A stretch of DNA of 56,209 nt from Anaerocolumna jejuensis DSM 15929. Its GTDB lineage: Bacteria; Bacillota; Clostridia; Lachnospirales; Lachnospiraceae. A program made the translations under genes and the position numbers. Location: the NCBI RefSeq assembly GCF_900142215.1, contig NZ_FRAC01000039.1, positions 1 to 56,209 of the forward strand, read 5' to 3'. Positions 24,842-34,587 of this stretch are shown piece after piece. Position 1 is the stretch's first letter. Every line of letters starts with the position of its first letter. The notes under the pieces were generated by a model. It was not told the DNA's origin, ran no database searches, and saw only the letters and a program-made list of their open reading frames with translations.

Positions 24842-26302
24842 ATGAACAACTTGAGAGTACTCTTACAAAGGAAAGTTTTCGATTCACGTATTAAATCCCG
24901 AGACACCACGGGAAAGGAAAGATGGCTTGGATATCTGATTGGTCCTAGTGGTGCCCTGCTCTTAAATGCAGTACTGGCAACCTATTTAAATGTATATTAC
25001 ACCGATGTGTTGGGTCTGACTCATTTTTGGGGAGGGGCATTTTTGGTGGTGTTCCCCATTGTTTCAAAGATAATTGACGCATTTATTAATGTATTAATGG
25101 GCTACATAATTGACAGGACAAAGACAAAACAAGGGAAGGCAAGACCGTGGCTTTTGTTGTCCGCACCTTTTTTGACACTTTCGGGTATCCTTTTGTTTGC
25201 CGTACCCAGTGCCAGTAGTGCGGTACAGGTAATATGGGTGATGCTTTCCTATAATCTCTATTATTCCTTTTCCTTTACCATATATAATATGAGTCATAAT
25301 CTTATGGTGCCCCTATCTACCAGAGATTCTTCTAAGAGAGGGAAATTGTCAGTATTTAACCAAATTGCTGCCGTTATGATAAGCGGTATACTGGTTGCTC
25401 TGGTGTTTCCCATGGTAATCATGCCTGCAGTAGGACTGAACAAAAATCTTTGGATTACGGTTATGGGATTGATATCCTCACTTGCACTCCCTTTAACCTT
25501 GATGGAATATTATTTTACGAAGGAGCGGGTAACCGAGGAGAGTGAAGGACAAGAACAGGAAAAGCTGGCATTTTTTACACAGTTAAAGACTATCTTTACT
25601 GATCGTTTTATGCTGATTGTCTTTGGGTATTTTCTGCTTCAGATAACAGGTTCCAGCATTAAGAACCTTGGTCTGGTATACTACAGTAATTATGTTCTTG
25701 GCACCTATAATGATGGTATCACGCAGATGATGCTGTCTGTAATAGGCGGAATACCTATGGGAATAGGAGTGTTTGCCGTCTGGCCCTTGGCTAAAAAGTT
25801 CGGTAAGCGAAACTTAATTCTTGCAGGTTTTGTGCTCTATGGCATAGGAAGCGGTATCTGTTGGTTGTTTCCAGCTAATATGACAATTGTGTTAATTGGA
25901 CAGTTTATCAAGAATATCGGAGGATTGCCTTGCGCTTATGTATTTATGGCACTTTTTGCAGATACGTTAGATCATATAGAGTGGAAAGCTGGTTTTCGTT
26001 GTGACGGAATTGCCATGTCCATCTACAATACAATAGCCGTTGCTATGAGCGGAATCTGCACCGGTATTTTTAATGGGTTGCTATCCGCATCTGGTTACAT
26101 AGTACCTTATCACGATGTAACGGGTAAACTAATAGCGGTACAGTCCCAGGGAGTTAAAAATGCTATAACCTTTTCTTTTGTGGGATTGGAGACATTGACC
26201 AGTATTGTGCTTATTATTCTTTTAATATTCTTAGATGTTGAAAAAGATATTAGTAAGAAGCAGGCTGAAATCAAAGCCAGAAGAAAAGAAACCTCATGTT
26301 AA
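24842..26302 (+). CDS. GPH family sugar/glycoside:cation symporter
   Basis: This 486-residue, 12-helix membrane protein belongs to the glycoside-pentoside-hexuronide (GPH) group of the major facilitator superfamily, shown by GYIIDRTKTKQGKARPWLL after the second helix. GGAGAAGG precedes the ATG. It probably imports rhamnose-containing glycosides or their oligosaccharides for the cytoplasmic GH78 and GH3 enzymes encoded next to it. Fragments of a second copy with its promoter are found at 38541-38870. It converges with the AraC gene at 26326 with only 23 bases between them and no clear terminator. Confidence 0.9.
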   Translation: MNNLRVLLQRKVFDSRIKSRDTTGKERWLGYLIGPSGALLLNAVLATYLNVYYTDVLGLTHFWGGAFLVVFPIVSKIIDAFINVLMGYIIDRTKTKQGKARPWLLLSAPFLTLSGILLFAVPSASSAVQVIWVMLSYNLYYSFSFTIYNMSHNLMVPLSTRDSSKRGKLSVFNQIAAVMISGILVALVFPMVIMPAVGLNKNLWITVMGLISSLALPLTLMEYYFTKERVTEESEGQEQEKLAFFTQLKTIFTDRFMLIVFGYFLLQITGSSIKNLGLVYYSNYVLGTYNDGITQMMLSVIGGIPMGIGVFAVWPLAKKFGKRNLILAGFVLYGIGSGICWLFPANMTIVLIGQFIKNIGGLPCAYVFMALFADTLDHIEWKAGFRCDGIAMSIYNTIAVAMSGICTGIFNGLLSASGYIVPYHDVTGKLIAVQSQGVKNAITFSFVGLETLTSIVLIILLIFLDVEKDISKKQAEIKARRKETSC

Positions 26303-26325
26303 AAATATTCTCAGAAGCAATATGC

Positions 26326-27207
26326 TCACCGAATACCATCTCGCCATTGTTGAGGAGTTACATTGCAATACTGTTTGAATTTAACTGTAAAATAACTTTG
26401 TGTAGAGTATTGTAAGTAGGCACTAATATCAGATAATGCCATGGGAGTATTCGCCAAGAGATATTTTGCTTCTTCCAGTCGTTTCCTGCTGGTATATTCC
26501 TGAATAGACATTCCTGTTTCTGATCTAAATCTATATGACAGGCTACCGCGATTTAAAAAAGTAAGTTCAGCGAGTATATTTAAATTAATTTTTTCATGGA
26601 AGTGCTGATTTATGTAATTACAACAAAATTGTGTCTGGTTAGAATAATTTCTGGAAATATCATCTATAGGAACACTTAGTGAAACCTGTTCCATTTGCTG
26701 CAATGAATATAGATTTTCCTGTCCTATGAAATAGCTGCCGATTGATTCTGATGAAAGTGTGTCAATAAGCGTAATTCTCTGGGTAAAAATATATTTAGCC
26801 ATTGCAGCAATGTTTTGTAATTTGATATAAGAGGTACGAGGGGATGACATAATCATGCTAAGAAATTCAGCGGCCATTCCTGTGGGGATATAATGATTGA
26901 TAAGCTCAATAATATTTTGTGTCTTTAAGGAGATTGCGCTGGCTGGTCCTATTATTAAATAAAGATATTTCTTGAGTTTGATAATCGCGCAAGAAAAGCC
27001 TGCACAGAGATTAGCAATACTAATCTCTGACTTGGGGTTTTCTGTATGAATGACCTGTAGGAGCTCTTTAAAATTTGAGGGCATAAAATATTTTTGATTT
27101 CCACTGGGAAAAGATGCCTGAATATTACCGGCCTCCTCAACTAATGTCAGTGGAAGTCCTGTAACAGAATAAAGAATGTTTAACTTCCATAAAATATCTT
27201 CTTTCAT
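26326..27207 (-). CDS. AraC family transcriptional regulator
   Basis: The 293-residue protein has a C-terminal AraC/XylS domain (about 190-293) with LNILAELTFLNRGSLSYRF and LSDISAYLQYSTQSYFTVKF units. Its N-terminal part resembles that of the AraC protein at 10470 in general layout and is a probable ligand domain, not a typical cupin. GGAGG lies upstream of the ATG at a rather long distance. It is divergent from the GH78-GH78-GH3-GH43 operon, whose promoter carries two CAAAATTAA repeats 20 bases apart. It is therefore the prime candidate activator of that operon. Confidence 0.9.
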   Translation of the reverse strand: MKEDILWKLNILYSVTGLPLTLVEEAGNIQASFPSGNQKYFMPSNFKELLQVIHTENPKSEISIANLCAGFSCAIIKLKKYLYLIIGPASAISLKTQNIIELINHYIPTGMAAEFLSMIMSSPRTSYIKLQNIAAMAKYIFTQRITLIDTLSSESIGSYFIGQENLYSLQQMEQVSLSVPIDDISRNYSNQTQFCCNYINQHFHEKINLNILAELTFLNRGSLSYRFRSETGMSIQEYTSRKRLEEAKYLLANTPMALSDISAYLQYSTQSYFTVKFKQYCNVTPQQWRDGIR

Positions 27208-27268
27208 AGTAATTCTTACTTATCCTCCTATCATCATCTTATAATTACATTTATATATAATTATCTTT

Positions 27269-27336
27269 CAAAATTAACACAAAGTCAACAAAATTAATAT
27301 AAGAATATAAGACGAATAAATATAATTAAATATAAT
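27269..27336 (+). promoter_or_regulatory. Direct repeats and promoter of the rhamnosidase operon
   Basis: CAAAATTAA occurs at 27269 and again at 27289, exactly 20 bases apart. TATAAT boxes lie at 27321 and 27331. The geometry matches the sites before the GPH transporter, although the sequence differs. Confidence 0.45.
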
Positions 27337-27364
27337 AGCTAGTAACCGAATGGAGGGCAATAAG

Positions 27365-29938
27365 ATGAAAGGTGTATATTTGAGAACAGAGTATTTGGAA
27401 AATCCGATAGGCATTGACAAAGTCAAACCCAGATTTTATTGGAATTGTGAAAAAGGAACAACACAAACAGCATACCAGGTTTATGCACGTTTTGAAGATA
27501 ATACACAAGCATGGAACAGTGGTAAAACAGCCTCTTCACAGATGACCCATATTACATATGATGGTTCACCATTAAAGAGCCGGGATACAGTTTTTTGGAA
27601 AGTTAAACTATGGGATCAAAATGGAAGAGAGGGTGAGTGGAGCGAGGAGGTTTCTTTTGAATTAGGCATCTTACCACAGGATGATTGGCAGGCAAAGTGG
27701 ATATCAGGTAATTATACTCCCCAAAAAAATGTACGGTATCCGGTAGATTGCTTTAGCAAGAAGTTTACGGTTGATAAAGTAATAAAAGCAAGGCTCTATG
27801 TTACTGCCTGTGGGATATATGAAGGACGGTTAAATGGAAAGCATATTGGAAATTATGTCCATGCACCGGGCCATACCGATTACAGAAAAAGAATACAGTA
27901 TCAGGTCTATGACGTATTAGCGCTGTTGAAAGAGGGGGAAAATCAACTTACCTTTGAACTGGCTGACGGCTGGTATCGTGGAAGTGTAGGTGCATGGGGG
28001 TTTGTTAATTTTTACGGAAATCAAACTAAGCTGTTAGCACAGTTAGAATTAACTTATGCAGACGGCAAAACCACATCGATTTGCTCCAACCGCTCTTTCG
28101 CATGGAGTAATGATGGACCAATACGTTTTGCAGACACAAAAGACGGCGAGAAGGTAGATGCCAATATGGTTCCTTCCTATAGTGGAAATGCTATTGAAAT
28201 GGTTTGCGATATTGTTCCCTGTGCATCTAATAATTTTTCGATAGTTGAAAAGGAACATTTTAAACCGTCTGTTAGAAAGACACCTTCCGGAATGATACTG
28301 CTGGACTTTAAACAGAACCTTGCCGGATACCTCAAGTTTAACTTTCATGCGAAAAAGGGGCAGAAGTTATTTCTGCAATTTGGTGAAATGCTGGATGTGG
28401 AAGGTGAGTTTACTCAGAAAAATATACAATGTGTAAAGAAAGATAAGAGAACACCTCTTCAACAGGTAATGTACATCAGTAAAGAAGGAGAAAATACTTA
28501 TAAAACAAAATATGCATCCTTTGGATTCCGATATGTACTTGTTAAATCCGAAGTTGAAATAAAAGCAGAAGATTTTACAGCGATAGCCGTATATTCCGAT
28601 ATGAAGGAAACAGCGAAATTTAAATGCTCAAATGCTTTACTTAATCAATTCTTTGAGAGTACGATGTGGTCAATGAAAGGCAATTCAGAGGATGTACCGA
28701 CTGATTGTCCTACGAGGGAACGGCATGGATGGACGGGAGATGCTCAGATTTTTTTTAAGACAGCCGGCTATCTGATGGACTATGCTCCCTTTGCTAAAAA
28801 GTTTATACGCGATATGACAGACAGGCAAAGTAAAAATGGTAAGTTTCATCAAATTGTACCAGAAGGCGGAGAAGATCCACTTATGAGAACCATGAATGGT
28901 TCTGTAGGATGGGCAGATGCCGGAGTATTGATTCCTTATCGCTTTTGGAAATTATTCGGAGATGAAGAAATACTGCGTGAAAACTATGATGCTATGAAGA
29001 ACTACGCTAGATTTATGATGAAGAGGTGTGGGAAATTAGGATTTCTGGCAAAGCCATTATATTTGAAGGGAAGAGAAAAAAAATATGTTGTCAACTGCGG
29101 CCAGTCCTATGGTGAATGGGCAGAGCCGTCAGATGTATGGAAATTGAGCTGGAAGGATATGGCCAGTCCCCATCCCGAAGAATCAACTGCATATACACAT
29201 TTTGTAATGAAACATATGGTGGAAATAGCGCGGGTATTAGGGAAGGGTGAGGATTGTAAAATATATCAGAGATATGCAGATGGAACAAAACTGGCTTATC
29301 AAAAGCTGGTTAGTAAAAAAGGATTCTCTTTGGACACAGACCGCCAGGCAAAGCTAGTACGTCCACTATATATGAATCTGTTAAATACAGAGCAAGAAAA
29401 GTATGCAAAAAAGAGATTAATACAGGCTATGGAAAGTTATAGCTGGAGGTTGGGAACAGGTTTCCTCTCCACACCGTTTATTCTCTATGTACTAGCAGAA
29501 ATAAATATTGATTATGCATATCGGCTGTTGGAAAATGAAGAAATACCCGGCTGGCTGTCCATGCCCAAGAATGGAGCGACTACCATATGGGAAAACTGGG
29601 AGGGTGATTTAGGAGACCAGAAAAATGCTGCTTCTTTAAACCACTATTCAAAGGGAGCATGCATAGAGTGGGTAATAGAAGAAATGTGCGGTATTCATGT
29701 CAAAGGAGAAAATGAATTTATTATTGAACCTAAGCCCGGAGGAACCATTACATTTGCAAAAGCAGAATATCAAAGCATTTATGGTGCGGTTATAAGCGGC
29801 TGGCAGAAGAAAGAGGATCAAATAGTTTACAGCATACGGATACCCAGTAATACCATAGCAGATATATTGCTGCCAAATGGGACGAAACAAACCGTTAAGA
29901 GCGGAGAGTATGAATATGTTCAGAATACACAAATTTAA
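27365..29938 (+). CDS. Alpha-L-rhamnosidase, GH78 (copy 1)
   Basis: The ATG at 27365 is preferred over 27350 because GGAGGG lies eight bases upstream of it. The 857-residue protein shows the GH78 layout: N-terminal beta-sandwich domains with LRTEYLENPIGID, a rhamnosidase B N-terminal domain, an (alpha/alpha)6 barrel and a C-terminal beta-sandwich. The acidic motif PTDCPTRERHGWTGD gives Asp447, Glu452 and Asp459, and a TTIWENW segment later supplies the probable second catalytic glutamate. No signal peptide is seen, so it works in the cytoplasm, releasing L-rhamnose from glycosides. It is the first gene of a four-gene operon. Confidence 0.93.
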   Translation: MKGVYLRTEYLENPIGIDKVKPRFYWNCEKGTTQTAYQVYARFEDNTQAWNSGKTASSQMTHITYDGSPLKSRDTVFWKVKLWDQNGREGEWSEEVSFELGILPQDDWQAKWISGNYTPQKNVRYPVDCFSKKFTVDKVIKARLYVTACGIYEGRLNGKHIGNYVHAPGHTDYRKRIQYQVYDVLALLKEGENQLTFELADGWYRGSVGAWGFVNFYGNQTKLLAQLELTYADGKTTSICSNRSFAWSNDGPIRFADTKDGEKVDANMVPSYSGNAIEMVCDIVPCASNNFSIVEKEHFKPSVRKTPSGMILLDFKQNLAGYLKFNFHAKKGQKLFLQFGEMLDVEGEFTQKNIQCVKKDKRTPLQQVMYISKEGENTYKTKYASFGFRYVLVKSEVEIKAEDFTAIAVYSDMKETAKFKCSNALLNQFFESTMWSMKGNSEDVPTDCPTRERHGWTGDAQIFFKTAGYLMDYAPFAKKFIRDMTDRQSKNGKFHQIVPEGGEDPLMRTMNGSVGWADAGVLIPYRFWKLFGDEEILRENYDAMKNYARFMMKRCGKLGFLAKPLYLKGREKKYVVNCGQSYGEWAEPSDVWKLSWKDMASPHPEESTAYTHFVMKHMVEIARVLGKGEDCKIYQRYADGTKLAYQKLVSKKGFSLDTDRQAKLVRPLYMNLLNTEQEKYAKKRLIQAMESYSWRLGTGFLSTPFILYVLAEINIDYAYRLLENEEIPGWLSMPKNGATTIWENWEGDLGDQKNAASLNHYSKGACIEWVIEEMCGIHVKGENEFIIEPKPGGTITFAKAEYQSIYGAVISGWQKKEDQIVYSIRIPSNTIADILLPNGTKQTVKSGEYEYVQNTQI

Positions 29939-29975
29939 GCCATATGCGAAAAATAATGAACGAGGAGCTTGATAT

Positions 29976-32498
29976 ATGATTGTACCAGTTCGTTTAGAAA
30001 CAGAATATATGAAAAATCCGATTGGCATAGATGTTATATCGCCATTAATTAGTTGGAATATAGAGGGGGAAAATCAAAAAGCTTTCCAACTGGTGTTACA
30101 AGGAGATGCCGGCAGCAGTTTCGATACCGGAGTAATTGAAAGCAATGTAATGTGGTACAGAGTGCCCTTCCCCTTTGCGATGCGGGAAAAAGTGCTCTAT
30201 ACCCTCAAAGTATATGGAGAATCCGGGGAAGGAAATAGTGCAAAAGGCAGTTTTGAAATGGGTCTTGGAAAAGAGAATTTCCAGGCCAAGTGGATTAATC
30301 CTGAAAACTATGACATCGAAAAAGAGAAACGTTATCCTGGCAGTTGTATAAGAACATACTTTGAGGTTGAAAACTACCGGAAAGCGCGTCTTTATACAAC
30401 TGCAAGGGGGAATTACTCTGTATTTCTTAATGGGAAACGACTTCCTTTTGTACTGGAACCAGGGACTTTTCAAGAACCACAGCGACAGATTTACCAGACT
30501 AGTGACATTGGCGGCTATTTAAAGGAAGGAAAAAATGAAATCTTATTCTATCTGACAGATGGCTGGCACAGGGGATCTATGGAAAATAGGGGAGAGACAA
30601 ACCGTTTTGGAACGGACATAGCTCTGTTGACCCAGGTGGAATTAGATGGGGTTATAGTTGCTGCGTCGGATAAAACATGGGAGGCCAGCCAGAATGGACC
30701 GATTCAATTCTCTGATTTGATGCAGGGTGAGACATATGATGCAAGACTTGAGGAAATTAAGAATTGGCATAAGGTAACGGAAATAGATATTGGTTATCAA
30801 AACCTGGTAAGTTCCAATATGCCCCAGGTAACAGAACATGAGAGGTTTCACGGAACACTGGTAACAACACCATCCGGCAGTACTGTAATAGATTTTGGTC
30901 AAAATATTGCAGGCTATGTTGAGTTCTCTTTTTTGGCACATGAGGGCGAGCTGCTGGAACTGGAGTTTGGTGAAACATTGGATAAGGATGGTAGTTTTAC
31001 TAATAAGAATTTTCAAAATCCTAAAAAAACGATCTATCAGAAAATAATCTATATCTGTAAGAATGGGAAAAATTCATACAAGCCTTTTGGAACTTATATG
31101 GGGTTCCGCTATATGAAAGTGAGTGGGAATGTTAAAGTCTCAGAAAAGGATTTTACAGCGATAGCAATATATACAGACCTGGAATTTACGGGTGATTTTT
31201 CTTGTGGAAATGCGGAAATAAATCAGCTGTTTTCCAATGCTTTATGGAGCCTTAAGGGAAATTTCACTGACATCCCCACGGATTGTCCAACCAGGGAAAA
31301 AAGTGGTTTTACGGGTGACTTTCAAGCATATATTCATACAGCCATGTATTTAACAAACTGTTATGGTATGGCAAGAAGATGGTTAAAAGAACTCGTAGCT
31401 GCCCAGTATGAAGATGGCTGCCTGCCTATGATAGCGCCGAATGGTCAGAAACGGATGCAGTTTGATGGAGCCGGCGGCTGGTGTGATGCTATTACGATTG
31501 TAGCTAAAAAAATAGGAGAACGTTATAATGATTATTCAGCTGCAGAGGAAGTTTATGATAGCATGAAACGCTGGGTGGATTATGATATGGCTCGGGCTAA
31601 GAAAAAGACACGTCTTTTAAACAGAAAAAATCCTTATAAACATTACCTTCTGGATACGGGTATGCATTGGGGGGAATGGCTGGAACCAGGTACAAATACC
31701 ATAAGGGATATGTCAAAAATTGCTTTACAGGGTGAGCCGGAGGTTGCAACAGCATATCTTAGTGTATCCTGTTGTATTTTAAGTGAAATAGCTGGGCGTT
31801 TAGGAAAGAAAAAAGATGAAATCTTTTATAGTGAAGGTGCTCAAAATACAAAGTTGGCATATCACCATTATTCTTTAAAGAAGGGTAAGATTAACTCTAA
31901 GAGGATGTGCCGTTATGTTCGTCCTCTGGTTTATAACCTATTGACAAGCGAAGAAGCCAAAAGTGCCGCGGCAGAATTAAATAAATTGGTCATAAAAAAT
32001 AATTATTGTCAGAATACCGGATTCCTGTCCACCCATGAATTACCAAGAGTGTTGACTGATTACGGATATACAGAAACGGCTTACCGTTTACTGTTGCATG
32101 AAAGCTGTCCCGGATGGATTTATCCTCTCAGAAAAGGTGCCACAACAATATGGGAGCAATGGGATGGAATTGATGAGCAGGGAAAACTACATGCGTCCTT
32201 TAATCATTACTCTTATGGTGCCATTGTAGGCTGGCTATTCGACCGTGTATGTGGGATTGTGGTAAGGGACGGAAAGATTACTATTCGCCCGTATCCACAT
32301 ATTTTATTAAAAGAAGCCCGAGCTTCGTATCTTTCTCCTTATGGAAAAATAGTTAGCAAATGGAGAATTGTACGAGACAATATCTTATATGACATTGAGA
32401 TACCAGGAAATATGTCGGCAGAACTTATATTAGGTAAAAGCAGCTATAATATATCATCTGGAGTATATCATTTTAAAGAAAAATATAGAGAGGAATGA
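29976..32498 (+). CDS. Alpha-L-rhamnosidase, GH78 (copy 2)
   Basis: The 840-residue enzyme is a paralogue of the preceding one, starting 37 bases after it with GAGGAGC upstream. It has the same domain order; the acidic motif PTDCPTREKSGFTGD gives Asp436, Glu441 and Asp448, and GATTIWEQWDG lies near the C-terminal end of the barrel. The tryptophan of the HGWTGD motif is phenylalanine here (SGFTGD), which may alter sugar contacts. No signal peptide. Tandem GH78 paralogues usually differ in linkage or aglycone preference; which is which cannot be told from sequence. Confidence 0.92.
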   Translation: MIVPVRLETEYMKNPIGIDVISPLISWNIEGENQKAFQLVLQGDAGSSFDTGVIESNVMWYRVPFPFAMREKVLYTLKVYGESGEGNSAKGSFEMGLGKENFQAKWINPENYDIEKEKRYPGSCIRTYFEVENYRKARLYTTARGNYSVFLNGKRLPFVLEPGTFQEPQRQIYQTSDIGGYLKEGKNEILFYLTDGWHRGSMENRGETNRFGTDIALLTQVELDGVIVAASDKTWEASQNGPIQFSDLMQGETYDARLEEIKNWHKVTEIDIGYQNLVSSNMPQVTEHERFHGTLVTTPSGSTVIDFGQNIAGYVEFSFLAHEGELLELEFGETLDKDGSFTNKNFQNPKKTIYQKIIYICKNGKNSYKPFGTYMGFRYMKVSGNVKVSEKDFTAIAIYTDLEFTGDFSCGNAEINQLFSNALWSLKGNFTDIPTDCPTREKSGFTGDFQAYIHTAMYLTNCYGMARRWLKELVAAQYEDGCLPMIAPNGQKRMQFDGAGGWCDAITIVAKKIGERYNDYSAAEEVYDSMKRWVDYDMARAKKKTRLLNRKNPYKHYLLDTGMHWGEWLEPGTNTIRDMSKIALQGEPEVATAYLSVSCCILSEIAGRLGKKKDEIFYSEGAQNTKLAYHHYSLKKGKINSKRMCRYVRPLVYNLLTSEEAKSAAAELNKLVIKNNYCQNTGFLSTHELPRVLTDYGYTETAYRLLLHESCPGWIYPLRKGATTIWEQWDGIDEQGKLHASFNHYSYGAIVGWLFDRVCGIVVRDGKITIRPYPHILLKEARASYLSPYGKIVSKWRIVRDNILYDIEIPGNMSAELILGKSSYNISSGVYHFKEKYREE

Positions 32499-32532
32499 AT
32501 AGTAAAGCTATCAAAACAGGAGGTCTGAGATT

Positions 32533-34557
32533 ATGAAAAATTATTTACTGTTTATGGGTAAGTTATTCGGAATTCTGCTAAGTGCCGCTATGCTCGGATA
32601 TTGGGTTACAAGAAGCATATGGGGAGGAATTACTACAGCTGTGCTATTGATTCTTATATATCAAGGTGTATATAAGCTTCGACAGGCAGCTCGCAACCGG
32701 AAATGGAAAAACAGTGATAAATATGTGTCTCCATTATCTAAAGCTAGTGATGGGTTTGCATATCGGGATTTGAATAAAAATGGGAAACTGGATATTTATG
32801 AAGATACCAGACGCACGATAACAGAACGGGTGGAGGATCTGCTTAGTCAGATGACGATAGAAGAGAAGGCAGGACTTATGTTCAGCCCGCAGATGGATGT
32901 GGTCAATGCAAAAGATGTAGCCAAAAAGGGGGGTAAAAATTTTGGAGGAGATGTTATCAAGCAGATCTGGATTAATAAGATTAATACCTTTGCCTGTATG
33001 GGGTCTTTACCAATAAAAGATTTTGCAGAGTGGCACAATGCAATTCAAAAAGCTGCCGAGTGCTCCAGATTGGGGATTCCGGTGACATTATGCTCCGATC
33101 CCAGGCACGTATATGTAAAGCAAAGTAATCCCCTGACAACACAAAAAGATGATGGTATTACCTCTTGGCCGTCTTCGCTTGGATTTGCCGCTTCACGGGA
33201 TGAGGAACTAATAGAGAACTTTGGCAGGATAGCAGCAGAAGAACTTCGGGCTATGGGAATTCGGTTTGCATTGCATCCTACAGCAGACACTGCCACTGAG
33301 CCCAGATGGCCGAGAATCTATGAAACCTTTGGTGAGGATGCAGAGCTTAACGGGAGGCTGGCGGCAGCATATATACAAGGAATGCAAGGACATGAAATCA
33401 ATCAGGAATCCGTGGCATGCTGCATTAAGCATTTCCCGGGAGGGGGACCGCAAAAAAACGGTGATGATCCGCATTTTGCATTTGGGAAAGAACAAATTTA
33501 TCCAGGAGGTCAATTTGAGTATCATTTGAAGCCTTTTCAAAAAGTAATCGATCAAGGTGTAGCGGCAGTTATGCCCTATTATGGTGTACCGGTGGGCTTG
33601 AAGGGTGTACCTGAGGTAGGATTTAATTTCAACCGTGTTATTACACACGATTTACTAAGAGAAAAATTGGGATTTAAAGGAATTGTCCATACTGACTATA
33701 GCATAATCGAAGGAATTAAATTATTTGGTATTACCTGCATTCCCGGGCGTGCGTGGGGAATTGAAAAAAGTGACGTCCCGGAACGTCTCATAAAGGCACT
33801 GGAAGCAGGAGTTGACCAAATTGGCGGCGAATGCTGTTCAAAAAAATTAGCCAAGCTAGTCCGTATAGGAAAGCTTTCCGAAGCACGACTTGATGAATCC
33901 TGCAGACGTATTTTAGAGCTTAAATTTAAGCTTGGTTTATTTGATAATCCGTATGTAGACACCAAACAGGCTGAAAAAATATGTTGCAAGCCGGAAAATA
34001 TTCAAAGTGCAGAGGAAGCGATGCGCCGTTCACTGGTTCTGCTGAAAAAAGAGAAGGACGGAAAAGTTTATTTACCCATAGCAGGGAAGCCCAAAGTGTA
34101 TACAGAGGGATTCGACAAAAGGTTAATTAATCAATATGCTGTACCAGTAGACAGAAGAGAAGATGCTGATATAGCAATCGTCTGGCTAGAGCCACCTCAA
34201 AGAAGAGAACCAAGGGATCTGATGGCTATGATGTTCCAGTCAGGGGACTTGGATTATACCATAAAAGAAAAAGAACATCTTCAGAAGATAATGTCCGATT
34301 GTCCAACAATTGTTGTTATTAAACTGACCAGACCTGCCGTTATACCAGAAATAAAAGAAGGTGCCGCAGGCATTATAGCAGAGTTTAATGCTAAACCGGA
34401 AATTGTGCTGGAGGCGCTGTTCGGTCGGTTTTCTCCTTCCGGAAAATTACCCTTTCATTTGCCTGGCAGTATGCAAGCGACGAAAAAACAGAAGAGTGAT
34501 ACACCCTTTGATTATGAACAAGTAACATATACCTTCGGACATGGATTGAGCTATTAG
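32533..34557 (+). CDS. Membrane-anchored glycoside hydrolase family 3
   Basis: The 674-residue protein begins with two hydrophobic segments (about residues 5-25 and 30-47), so it is probably tethered to the membrane. A DLNKNGKLDIYED calcium-loop-like motif at 79-91 precedes the GH3 domain, as in many GH3 enzymes of this subgroup. KHFPGGGP is at 299-306 and the nucleophile is Asp388 in VHTDYS. The C-terminal sandwich domain ends near FGHGLSY without a full fibronectin III-like domain. AGGAGG precedes the start. It is the third gene of the rhamnosidase operon. Which side of the membrane the catalytic part faces depends on helix topology and is open. Confidence 0.88.
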   Translation: MKNYLLFMGKLFGILLSAAMLGYWVTRSIWGGITTAVLLILIYQGVYKLRQAARNRKWKNSDKYVSPLSKASDGFAYRDLNKNGKLDIYEDTRRTITERVEDLLSQMTIEEKAGLMFSPQMDVVNAKDVAKKGGKNFGGDVIKQIWINKINTFACMGSLPIKDFAEWHNAIQKAAECSRLGIPVTLCSDPRHVYVKQSNPLTTQKDDGITSWPSSLGFAASRDEELIENFGRIAAEELRAMGIRFALHPTADTATEPRWPRIYETFGEDAELNGRLAAAYIQGMQGHEINQESVACCIKHFPGGGPQKNGDDPHFAFGKEQIYPGGQFEYHLKPFQKVIDQGVAAVMPYYGVPVGLKGVPEVGFNFNRVITHDLLREKLGFKGIVHTDYSIIEGIKLFGITCIPGRAWGIEKSDVPERLIKALEAGVDQIGGECCSKKLAKLVRIGKLSEARLDESCRRILELKFKLGLFDNPYVDTKQAEKICCKPENIQSAEEAMRRSLVLLKKEKDGKVYLPIAGKPKVYTEGFDKRLINQYAVPVDRREDADIAIVWLEPPQRREPRDLMAMMFQSGDLDYTIKEKEHLQKIMSDCPTIVVIKLTRPAVIPEIKEGAAGIIAEFNAKPEIVLEALFGRFSPSGKLPFHLPGSMQATKKQKSDTPFDYEQVTYTFGHGLSY

Positions 34558-34587
34558 TTTAATGATGTTAAAGGAGAATGATAAAAT

